Source of the DNA: JANQKX01 sp039028695
GTDB taxonomy: Bacteria > Pseudomonadota > Alphaproteobacteria > Kiloniellales > Kiloniellaceae
Direction: 5' to 3'
Assembly (NCBI GenBank): GCA_039028695.1
Contig: JBCCHN010000016.1
Coordinates: 1-57,968, forward strand
DNA length: 57,968 nucleotides
Positions 39,556-47,117 of this stretch are shown one piece after another. The position numbers and the translations under genes were made by a program. The notes beneath the pieces are model-generated. The model was not told the DNA's origin. It did no database searches and worked only from the letters and a program-made list of their open reading frames with translations. How positions within the stretch are numbered: the stretch's first letter is position 1; each line of letters starts with the position of its first letter.

Positions 39556-40194
39556 ATGAATGATTCAGCCTCAGATTTGGAGACTTACAAGCGCCAGGGG
39601 TATGGCGGCAAAAGCGGCTTTGGCTCCAGTCCGGCTGTGATCGTCGTTGACTTTGTCAATGGCTTCGCCGATCCCAACCAATTTGGCGGTGGCAATATCA
39701 ATCATGCAATAGGCAACACAGTCGAGCTGCTATCTGCGGCGCGAGACGCAGAATTGCCTATCGCCTATTCACGGGTAGTATATGCCGACGATGGGGCAGA
39801 CACAGGTGTGTTTTGCTTGAAGTCTCCCAACTTGGCCAAGCTCACTGAAAATGCGCATAGAAGTAAGATTGTCGATGCACTTTCGCCCCGGCCAGGCGAC
39901 TATATTGTTCGCAAGACCCAGCCATCGGCCTTTTTCGGAACCAATCTGTCTGCTTGGCTCATTAGCAAAGGCGTTGATACTTTGATTATCACGGGCTGCA
40001 CCACGTCTGGGTGCGTCCGAGCCACTGTAGTTGATTCCATGAGTTTTAACTTCAGAACGATTGTGGTTACCGATTGCGTTGGAGATCGCGCAATGGCGCC
40101 GCATGAGGCTAACCTTTTCGACATGGAACAAAAGTATGCCGATCTAATGACCCGCGAAGAGATCGTCGCATTGCTTTCCAGTTCATCCTTCTGA
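39556..40194 (+). CDS. isochorismatase-family amidohydrolase (N-carbamoylsarcosine amidase-like)
   Basis: A 212-residue cysteine hydrolase. The catalytic Asp is in VVDFVNGFADP, the Lys in RKTQPSAFFGT, and the nucleophilic Cys in ITGCTTSGCVRATVVD with the cis-peptide region before it. The N-terminal YKRQGYGGKSGFG and the ADP segment match N-carbamoylsarcosine amidohydrolases and maleamate amidases. It cleaves a carbamoyl or amide group, releasing ammonia. ATG 39556 is used; an upstream frame start at 39412 would add 48 residues not found in the family. The role fits removal of nitrogen from an amine-derived intermediate. Confidence 0.87.
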   Translation: MNDSASDLETYKRQGYGGKSGFGSSPAVIVVDFVNGFADPNQFGGGNINHAIGNTVELLSAARDAELPIAYSRVVYADDGADTGVFCLKSPNLAKLTENAHRSKIVDALSPRPGDYIVRKTQPSAFFGTNLSAWLISKGVDTLIITGCTTSGCVRATVVDSMSFNFRTIVVTDCVGDRAMAPHEANLFDMEQKYADLMTREEIVALLSSSSF

Positions 40195-40544
40195 TCTAAA
40201 GCCCGGCATTATTCAATTCACTGTGTTTCATCAATTCCGATCAGTGATTCCATTTGATGAATTGCTTAGTCGAATGTCCGCGTTGGGTCAAAAAAGACAT
40301 ATTAGAAGTCAAGCGGAATAGTCCGGTATTGGCTGAATTGCAGACCTAATGGCAGCCAAGAAAAGGACGTGGATTATTTTATGATCAAACGCCCTTAGTT
40401 GGCGGCACTTTCGTAATTCTTGATCACCGTGAAATGAATTTGATGCAGGGCTCGTTAACCCTCGGCAAGTTTCCAGCCACTGGCGTAGGTCTGCGCGGAG
40501 CCGCCCCGCATTACAATCGAGGGCCAGGAAGGATCCGCGGCCTT
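40195..40544. other. gap containing dispersed repeat copy B
   Basis: These 350 bases lie between convergent genes. Besides repeat copy B, no gene or terminator is clear. Confidence 0.5.
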
Positions 40545-40545
40545 T
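40319..40545 (+). repeat. dispersed degenerate repeat, copy B
   Basis: Partner of the repeat at 36574-36805, in the same orientation and 3.7 kb away. A 79-codon reverse frame covers it but shows no protein family and I treat it as noncoding. Confidence 0.5.
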
Positions 40546-41669
40546 CACAACGTTTGTGCAATTGTTCGCTCAAACATCCAAATGGATGAAAGTGCTATAA
40601 CCGCTATGGACGCCATTTTGATACCCGCTGACCGATACCACGAGGTTTCACTTAAGATATAAACCACTGGCACTGCCAGAGCCAAAATTGCCAACTGCCC
40701 AAGCTCCACACCTAAGTTAAAAGCCAGGAGTGTCCATGCAAGCACGTTCGGTGATGATGAAATATCCAGCAAAACAACCGCGAAACCGAACCCATGTATC
40801 AGACCAAAGGCAAAAGCCATAATCCAATGTCTTTTGGTGACAACGGGAAAGACATTGTTTGCGGCCGCCAAAGCGACGGAAAGGGCAATCGCCGGTTCGA
40901 CAAAACGAGCAGGTAACAAAACCAGATCATAGACGGCCAACCCCAAGGTCAGGGAATGCGCAATTGTAAAGGCGGTTACGACTTTGGCTGCCGAAACCAG
41001 ACTTTGGAGCCAAGACACCAACTCCCAAGTACCGTGCCGCCGTACCAAGGCCACAGGTAACAGGAGTGTCAAAAGAAACAGGATATGGTCAAAGCCGATC
41101 CAGATATGCCAAACACCCTCGGCTAAAAAGCTAATAAAGGCCTGGGCGGGATCGATTTTTTCCGCTTCAAGTAAGAGAGGACCAGTATCTGGCCCAATAA
41201 CGAGATGAGTAGCATTCTCGCTCGCGGACCATTGGAGAATCCCCCGATGGTTAGCGTCTTGATCAAAAAGCAAATTGTAACTCAATTGAACGGGGCCAAG
41301 ACCCTCTGAGCAGTGAGCTTCCATGATCAGAGCAGCATAGGGACCATCGCTGTATTCACTGACCAGAAGATCTGTTACGGAGGCTTCACAGGCCGTTTGG
41401 CCCCTAGAAAGAGTCAGCCGGCTCAATGCATAGGCTTCGATGGCCAGCCTGGCTCCACGAAGTTCTCCCCAGGTTAGGGCACCGTCACCGTTCAAATCCA
41501 ATCCAACGGCCAGATCCATATCGCGGAGCGCGATATCCCATTGCCCGACAATAACCTCTCCATCGGATTTTAAGTTCAGAAAGCTATCGCTCGATTTATG
41601 CGCCAGCGCTTCCGCAGGGAGGAAGAGCACACACAAGATGGCCAATCGGCTCAAGATTGAAGGCATCAC
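40545..41669 (-). CDS. HupE/UreJ-like membrane protein with EF-hand-like loop
   Basis: A 374-residue protein with a signal peptide (about 1-23). A periplasmic domain contains an EF-hand-like calcium loop (Asp58 to Glu69, DLNGDGALTWGE). The C-terminal membrane part has about seven helices with the HIWIGFDHILFLLTLL and IAHSLTLGLA motifs of the HupE/UreJ_2 family. Family members are thought to handle metal ions such as nickel, but the larger class with an N-terminal extension is uncharacterised. Its start overlaps the TPR gene stop by 4 bases, so the two are translationally coupled. It is the last gene of the DUF4331-TPR-HupE group. Confidence 0.85.
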   Translation of the reverse strand: MMPSILSRLAILCVLFLPAEALAHKSSDSFLNLKSDGEVIVGQWDIALRDMDLAVGLDLNGDGALTWGELRGARLAIEAYALSRLTLSRGQTACEASVTDLLVSEYSDGPYAALIMEAHCSEGLGPVQLSYNLLFDQDANHRGILQWSASENATHLVIGPDTGPLLLEAEKIDPAQAFISFLAEGVWHIWIGFDHILFLLTLLLPVALVRRHGTWELVSWLQSLVSAAKVVTAFTIAHSLTLGLAVYDLVLLPARFVEPAIALSVALAAANNVFPVVTKRHWIMAFAFGLIHGFGFAVVLLDISSSPNVLAWTLLAFNLGVELGQLAILALAVPVVYILSETSWYRSAGIKMASIAVIALSSIWMFERTIAQTL

Positions 41670-42874
41670 TCACCCCCCTCATCAATGTCGTTGATCAATG
41701 CGGAGAGAGACACATCTTGAATGCCGGTTGCCCTCATCCATTCGCGGACCGGCTCGGCGGCTTGAGGTGAATTTGCGTTGCGGGCAGCCATGAGCAACAC
41801 ACGCGCATCTATCGGCTCGCGTTGTGACTGCCAATTAGCAAGGGCAAGTTCCAAGGCCTCCGCTGGCCTATTGGCCGAATGGTTTGCGAAAATTGCCTCT
41901 TCGCGCAAATGGCGGGCATCTTGCCGCAACCAGCTCTCTCGAAAACGTGCCACTAAGAGGGATTCGAGTTGTGTAGCGTCATCAGTTTCAAGCTTTGTTG
42001 CGGCAATAGCCAGACGCAGCAGCAAGCTATCCGCAGCGGTCTTACCCTCTAGCAGATCACGTACCTCTGAAGCGCGGCCTTGACCCAACAAAAAATCGCT
42101 GAAAGACGCCAGCAGATAAGTGTTTTGCTCATTGAGTGCGAGAGCTTCCCGAAAGTGGCGCTCTGCCGCATTGGCCTGACCAATTCCGGCTGCGATCTCG
42201 GCGAGTACCGTATATGCCCATGATCGCGTTCTCGCACTGGCAACAGACTTCTCAGAAAGCGCGCGTCGCAAGCTCTCATAGGCCATCTCGGATTCACCAA
42301 TGAGGAACTCCATGCGAGATTGGCATATTGCAGCAATCAAGCGCCCGAGTTGGTGCCCCAAGAACTGGCAACTTTCTAAGGCTTGGTGAGGTCTGCCCAA
42401 GGCTTGCAACACGAAAGCACGGGTTAGCCATGCCTGAGCGTGATCGGGCGAACGGCTTATAACCTTTTCTAGGTCTTCCAGCGATCGTTCGAACTGGTGG
42501 TTTAACTGATGGATGATGGCCCTGAGCAACACCACCTGACTTGGCGGATCCGACAGCTCCCACCAGGGCCTTAAGGCTGTCTGAGCGTATCCCATAAAAC
42601 GAGGATCCGCTCTTTCCTGAGCCAACTCGATGGCAAGTTTGGCGGACTGGATGGCCAGGCCCAGATCATTGGGCAATGCAAAGGAATAGCGTTGCGCTCG
42701 TTTAAACTCTTCGACTTGTACGTCAGATGACCCGGGCAAGTGAGCGAGAACTGCGCTGTCATCAAGCGGCCTAAAAGTCTTTGCCACGGCCCAAGTTGGA
42801 TAGGCAGCGACCCATATCACGGTGATGGAGCTGACTAAGATCATCCAGAAAAATTTGGCATGTTGCTTGCGCAT
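41666..42874 (-). CDS. tetratricopeptide-repeat protein, exported
   Basis: A 402-residue protein. A signal peptide or anchor (about residues 8-30) is followed by alpha-helical TPR-type repeats: HAQAWLTRAFVLQALGRPHQALES is a clear unit, with AYTVLAEIAAGIGQANAAERHFREALALNEQN as the next. It is predicted periplasmic and probably serves as a protein-binding scaffold. It overlaps the HupE-like gene downstream and lies 66 bases after the DUF4331 gene. No catalytic motif is seen. Confidence 0.82.
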   Translation of the reverse strand: MRKQHAKFFWMILVSSITVIWVAAYPTWAVAKTFRPLDDSAVLAHLPGSSDVQVEEFKRAQRYSFALPNDLGLAIQSAKLAIELAQERADPRFMGYAQTALRPWWELSDPPSQVVLLRAIIHQLNHQFERSLEDLEKVISRSPDHAQAWLTRAFVLQALGRPHQALESCQFLGHQLGRLIAAICQSRMEFLIGESEMAYESLRRALSEKSVASARTRSWAYTVLAEIAAGIGQANAAERHFREALALNEQNTYLLASFSDFLLGQGRASEVRDLLEGKTAADSLLLRLAIAATKLETDDATQLESLLVARFRESWLRQDARHLREEAIFANHSANRPAEALELALANWQSQREPIDARVLLMAARNANSPQAAEPVREWMRATGIQDVSLSALINDIDEGGE

Positions 42875-42940
42875 ATTAACTTCCCCTTCTACCTATGCCC
42901 CAACGGAAAAGGGGGCAGTTTTCGCTGCCCCCCGTGCACC

Positions 42941-44383
42941 TTAATTTGAAGTGCCGTTTTTTGAGGATTCGCCATGTTGATCATGGTTGCGACCGTTCAG
43001 CGGCGTTGCTGCGTAAGGGAAAACCTGATTGAACGTGATATCGTTCTCGGTGATACCATCGAAATCCGCGTTTGCAGGATCTTCAGCCGGAACGCCTAGG
43101 GCCAACAACGCAATGTCGACCACGTCATCACCAAAGCGCCGACCATTCGGCCATCCACCGGCAACAGCCTCTCCATCCGCGTTGACAAGAGTATCGCCGC
43201 CAAAAACGCTCAGGCGATGAAAATCATCTTGTCCGGAGAGTTTCGCAGGGCCCGTCGTGAGATCAACCTTGATCAAATCGGGAATGAAGATGGCTTCGAT
43301 AAGGGACCGTCCATCGGGCCCGACCAAAGGCGTAGTGCCGAGGACTGCAGCCAGCTCAGGATCTTGCGCATACTCACCGTAAAAGGCAGCGTCTTTTCGC
43401 GGGCGGGTGCGGTTATAGCGATCCTTTTCCGCGATAGCGATAAGTGCCTCTGCGAAGAGAGGATTACCTTGCCGGCCAATCTGGCGACGTTCCACTTTTG
43501 AAGGTCGGCCGCTTCCACCATCGCGAACGATGATCCGACGGCTGGTCGTCGCATACACCCCAGCCTTACTAGCACCTCGCAAATCATCAAGGGGAATATT
43601 CAACGCAATGGTATGAACGTTAAATCCGCCCTGACTATCGAAGGGCTTTGCGGTACCCGCCAAGAGTGGATCGCGACCAAAAGAAAAATCCAGATCAAAG
43701 ATCGATTGAATGTCAGCCGCAAATCCATCATCACGCTGACCAGCAAAAACCACGTGACCCTTCTTAATTTTGTGAATGGTCTGTTTGGTATAGTCATCCA
43801 GATCCGCGTGCTTTGCCACACCTTCACGGGCCGGCAGTTCACCGTCGTCGCCTTGATTGTACTTTGGTGTTACGAGACCTTGATTGTTTGGCGGAACAGG
43901 AAGGCCTTTGCCCAATATTTCTTTCTTGCCAGTTCGGCGGTCTATACGTGTTACCGAATAAGTTTGCCGCATGTTCTGACTATCATCGAAAACTTTGTCG
44001 ATCACGCCGAGATAGGACTGCAATATGGTTTGGTTGTTGATATAACGAGTTTTAAATCGAAACTGATAGGTTAACGTCGGTTCGCCGAGCTCAACATCGT
44101 CATCGAGAGCGACATGAATTTCGTATCGTACCTTTTCGTCGAAACGATAGTTATTAGGCCCAATTCCCGGCTCCTCAAAGGGATAAACGGCAAGAGCGGT
44201 TGTTAGGTATTGGTTGTTTTTGGAATCGCTGCGAAACGCATAAACGTCCGTTGTGTTTGCCGGGTCATCTAAGGTGATCAGAGGTGCATCCATATGGCTT
44301 GATGCATAGGCAGGCACCGTTGAAACAGCTCCAAAGAGCAGTGCTCCAACCGCCACCCAGGTTCTTATTGAAGGGACAGTCAT
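42941..44383 (-). CDS. DUF4331 domain-containing exported protein
   Basis: A 480-residue protein from ATG 44383. After a signal peptide ending near PAYA, the SSHMDAPLITLDDPANTTDVYAF opening and the later TSRRIIVRDGG and GFNVHTIALNIP segments identify DUF4331, a family of secreted beta-rich proteins with no known activity. I chose 44383 because GGAGAAAAAG stands directly before it. Longer frames to 44395 or 44497 are possible, but the latter runs through the putative ECF promoter. Its HMD and DD-rich N-terminus may bind metal. It is probably exported by Sec. Confidence 0.88.
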   Translation of the reverse strand: MTVPSIRTWVAVGALLFGAVSTVPAYASSHMDAPLITLDDPANTTDVYAFRSDSKNNQYLTTALAVYPFEEPGIGPNNYRFDEKVRYEIHVALDDDVELGEPTLTYQFRFKTRYINNQTILQSYLGVIDKVFDDSQNMRQTYSVTRIDRRTGKKEILGKGLPVPPNNQGLVTPKYNQGDDGELPAREGVAKHADLDDYTKQTIHKIKKGHVVFAGQRDDGFAADIQSIFDLDFSFGRDPLLAGTAKPFDSQGGFNVHTIALNIPLDDLRGASKAGVYATTSRRIIVRDGGSGRPSKVERRQIGRQGNPLFAEALIAIAEKDRYNRTRPRKDAAFYGEYAQDPELAAVLGTTPLVGPDGRSLIEAIFIPDLIKVDLTTGPAKLSGQDDFHRLSVFGGDTLVNADGEAVAGGWPNGRRFGDDVVDIALLALGVPAEDPANADFDGITENDITFNQVFPYAATPLNGRNHDQHGESSKNGTSN

Positions 44384-44757
44384 CTTTTTCTCCATGGTTG
44401 AGGGCTTTGATGTATCGTGCAGCGTGTTGCTCGGCACACAGCTTCCCAACGCCCGGACGTCGATGCTTCGAAACATTCCGGAGAGAAAAGTGCTCAAGAT
44501 TTTTTTGCTACACTTAATCGGACTTACGGCACTGGCGTTTGACCAGATGCAGCAAAATAGAAATTTTTTCGAGAAATTTACCGAATTAGAATTTTACTCA
44601 GGAGCAATAGCCTCAATTGCCAGCGCGTGAGGCCGACAGTCCATAATGTCTTTGTGGATCGGTACTTTAAATGGGTCAGAATTGGGCCACTTAATCAAGT
44701 AGCACTACCGTCAGCGTGCATGCATAACGCCTAAATGCACTGGTAAGGAAACGCAGG
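44384..44757. other. intergenic region upstream of the DUF4331 gene
   Basis: Besides the putative ECF promoter (44456-44481), an AT-rich stretch is seen at about 44500-44620. No gene or terminator is clear. Confidence 0.45.
44456..44481 (-). promoter_or_regulatory. putative ECF-type promoter of the DUF4331 operon
   Basis: Read on the minus strand, CCGGAAT (44481-44475) is followed 15 bases later by CGTC (44459-44456), the general ECF-sigma layout. The same CCGGAAT lies upstream of the neighbouring ECF sigma gene. The site is about 75 bases upstream of the chosen start codon. Confidence 0.4.
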
Positions 44758-45300
44758 TTAAGCGGCATGCGCTCGAATAAAAAGGAGCGCACCGTTTGGA
44801 CTATAGGCCTCGTCGTGGGTCAGACCCTTGGGCGCCATATGATAATCTCCGGCCCGGAGAGTCAATTTTCCAAAAGATACCTCGCCGGAAAGCATCAGAC
44901 ACTCTTCGTCACCTGTGTGATGATGGGAAGGATACCTGGATCCTGGTTCCATGCTCATCAGTAGAGACTTCATTTTTGTATTTGGATCGAAGTTAAGTAG
45001 TTTAATCGAAATACCTGGCGAAAGTTCGACCCATTCGCCATCATTTTCGCGAACGGTAATGATACCTGAATATGTCTCGCCATCGATTTTAGACTTAACT
45101 GCATTCCATACATCATCAGACGGCTCCATAGGTGGAAATCCATCCTGGAGAGGAGAAAGCCTTGCTTCCCATTCGGCTACAGCTTTTTGCGCATCCTTAT
45201 CCTCTAACAGGCGCACTTCAAACCGGGTACAGGCATCACCGTCCAAAGTGCCGAGCACGTATTCACCTGCCAATTCATTTAAAAGACGGTCGTCAATCAT
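44758..45300 (-). CDS. anti-sigma factor with C-terminal cupin (ChrR-like)
   Basis: About 180 residues. The N-terminal part (LLNELAGEYVLGTLDGDA then WEARLSPL) looks like the sigma-binding domain of RskA-type anti-sigma factors. It lacks the zinc-binding HxxxCxxC of ChrR. The C-terminal half is a cupin with SHHHTGDEECLMLSGEVSFG, whose histidines and Glu should bind a metal. ATG 45300 overlaps the sigma-factor stop as ATGA, so translation is coupled and stoichiometry controlled. The cupin probably senses an oxidant or ligand and releases the sigma factor, by analogy with ChrR and singlet oxygen. Confidence 0.83.
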   Translation of the reverse strand: MIDDRLLNELAGEYVLGTLDGDACTRFEVRLLEDKDAQKAVAEWEARLSPLQDGFPPMEPSDDVWNAVKSKIDGETYSGIITVRENDGEWVELSPGISIKLLNFDPNTKMKSLLMSMEPGSRYPSHHHTGDEECLMLSGEVSFGKLTLRAGDYHMAPKGLTHDEAYSPNGALLFIRAHAA

Positions 45301-46028
45301 GATTCCATACAAGCCCTCAACTTGAGTAGCCCCCGACGGATCCAGCTCTTGGCGGTTCCCAACGCAACAGACATGTTCTCTGACAATTCTTCGTGGCTAT
45401 ATCCGAAGCAGTAGGCCAATACAATAGCCTGGCGGGGGCCCTCTTCGAGTTTTGCAAGACAGCTTGCGAGACGGCGTGCAGAGTCATTTTTCAATACTTC
45501 GTCTAGCAAATTGGCCGTAGGCTCGGGCCTTTCGTCACTTGTACTCTCAATGACATTTGACTCTCTGCGAAGTTGTCTCAAACGGTCGATAGAGGCGTTT
45601 CGCGCAATGGATCCCATCCAGGTTATGGGGGCACCACGGCCAGGATGATAACTGTTGGCGCCACGCCAAATCCGCAGGTAAGCCTCCTGGAGCACCTCCT
45701 CGGCCCAGTCTCGTCGACCGAGGACACGAAAACAAATGGACATCAAAATCGACGCTGTCTCATTGTAGAGCTTCTTAAAGGCACCTTGATCACCATTGGC
45801 AGTCTCGGACAGAAGATCTGCCAAAGGATCATTGGGCTCCTCTCGGATAGTTTCCGCCACTGGGCCAATCGCTTCACCGTTTTTAGCGGCGGCATGATAG
45901 CCATCTACAGCTAGAGGTGCCAGTTCTTTCTGAATAGATTCGACCTTTGAGGGAATATCGAAATTGCTTACATTGAGTTTTGCAGTTTGCATGATCGTTA
46001 GACTCGGAATGCTTTTGCGAGTTGTCAT
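45297..46028 (-). CDS. ECF RNA polymerase sigma factor
   Basis: A 243-residue sigma-70 family protein. Region 2 is seen in AFKKLYNETASILMSICFRVLGRRDWAEEVLQEAYLRIW. Region 4 contains LEEGPRQAIVLAYCFGYSHEELSENM and GTAKSWIRRGLLKLR. The N-terminal ~60 residues before region 2 are unusual in length; a start at 45992 would shorten them. ATG 46028 is chosen provisionally. Its anti-sigma partner overlaps it downstream. A CCGGAAT element 38 bases upstream suggests autoregulation, and the same element precedes the DUF4331 gene. It belongs to the RpoE/SigK-like ECF group by eye. Confidence 0.88.
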   Translation of the reverse strand: MTTRKSIPSLTIMQTAKLNVSNFDIPSKVESIQKELAPLAVDGYHAAAKNGEAIGPVAETIREEPNDPLADLLSETANGDQGAFKKLYNETASILMSICFRVLGRRDWAEEVLQEAYLRIWRGANSYHPGRGAPITWMGSIARNASIDRLRQLRRESNVIESTSDERPEPTANLLDEVLKNDSARRLASCLAKLEEGPRQAIVLAYCFGYSHEELSENMSVALGTAKSWIRRGLLKLRACMES

Positions 46029-46044
46029 CACTTTAAGGATCAAT

Positions 46045-46072
46045 AATGCCTGTCAAAATGTCGATATTCCGG
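46045..46072 (-). promoter_or_regulatory. putative autoregulatory ECF promoter
   Basis: On the minus strand CCGGAAT (46072-46066) is followed by a CATT-containing region about 17 bases on. It matches the -35-like element before the DUF4331 gene. If used, the sigma mRNA would have a very short leader. Confidence 0.35.
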
Positions 46073-46962
46073 CCAGGGCAAAGATATTAATCCCAGATTT
46101 GCATTCGTCATTGCTTCGCCCCCGACCAGTCTTAAACAATGATCCCGGATTGCGGGCGCAGTTTTTTGAAATTCCGACCAAAGAAACTTACCCTTTCATG
46201 AGAATCTACGCTGCCGTATTAAATTCGGATGCACGTATTGAAGGTTTTCCTTTGAAGTTCGTGCCAGCGTCTCATGGCGGCGGCAGGGGTTCGAGTCTCC
46301 TGACAGAATTCAATATAATCAATTGGTTAAATTCTCCCCGGGGCAAATTTCTCCGTTTTGGACGGACACGGGGCAGGCAAAGTTTTAGGTTTCGCGAGGA
46401 TCGGGTATGGCATTGGTTAGGCTGCAATCAGCGACTTCGAGCCTCTCTTTCGGTCAAAATAAAGCTAACGGAATCAGAAAAATCACCTTGAATGTAAAGC
46501 TTGATTGCCTCCAAAGGCATCGAGCTATTCCAACATCAAGGGTCCACCTCGCTGGCTTGCGATGATTGCCGCTAGCTCGACGTCCGGGCCTCCCGGGACG
46601 GGGCGAATTGATGTCAGTCAACGGCCAACCTCAGGGCTTATGATCGCCCATGATAATCCGCGGATCACTTGTATAAGCTTTGGCGAAGCGCATCAGCCGC
46701 GCGAGGATACTTGCGAGCACCCTTCCCCCTGTCCAGTGGGCGGATTGCTTATTTGGAAAAGGGCGGGCCGTTAGGGCCGTTTTCCTCAGTCCTGATTCAG
46801 AGGTGCAATCTATTGCGGCTTAAATTCGCCCTACTCTTTCATAGTTTATGATTTTCATCAGCGCTCATTGATCAAAAATCAACAATCAAACTTTGGAACT
46901 TTTTTTAAAAAGCAAAAGGGTACTTTTCATCTAAGCTCATCTTAGTTCAGCAAGATTCACCT
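46073..46962. other. 890-base gene-poor stretch at the right end of the accessory region
   Basis: No gene is supported. A tRNA T-arm-like sequence (AGGGG-TTCGAGT-CTCCT, 46285-46301) is present without the rest of a tRNA. On the minus strand around 46510-46760 two short protein-like pieces in different frames, with a stop between, may be a decayed gene of unknown type. The hairpin CTAAG/CTTAG (46931-46945) precedes the RNA-like element. Confidence 0.4.
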
Positions 46963-47045
46963 TTGGAGCTTAACGCTTTCATGCTCCCAGACGTGAAGCC
47001 ACCCTGATCACCTTGCCCGAAAGCGAGTGCCTCCGGGCATTTATT
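46963..47045 (+). ncRNA. shorter copy of the small-RNA element (3' part)
   Basis: Positions 46984-47040 match 21044-21100 without gaps at 47 of 57 bases. Both have TTGGAG then a hairpin: GGAGC/GCTCC here (46965-46969 with 46983-46987) and GGAGG/TCTCC in the first copy. The shared CCCAGACGT-R-AAGCC segment and a GCCCG/CGGGC hairpin (47015-47038, two mismatches) followed by ATTTATTA complete it. The 5' CU-loop hairpins of the first copy are absent. It may be a paralogous RNA or an attachment-site fragment. Confidence 0.45.
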
Positions 47046-47117
47046 AGATTGATCTGCTGACAGAGAGATGTCAGTGGAGGATCGCTATTATAACCCGAAT
47101 TGATTTTGGGGAGGCCG

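Noticed and set aside
21249..46043. Search for integrase, transposase or phage genes in the accessory region
   Set aside because: None of the readable genes has such motifs; the island proposal rests on flanking repeats, composition and content only.
45964..46491. 175-codon plus-strand frame next to the sigma gene
   Set aside because: It overlaps the start region of the sigma factor, shows no family, and its composition looks non-coding.
46505..46774. 89-codon plus-strand frame
   Set aside because: TTG start, no ribosome site and no recognisable family; the opposite strand looks more protein-like but is broken by a frame change and a stop.
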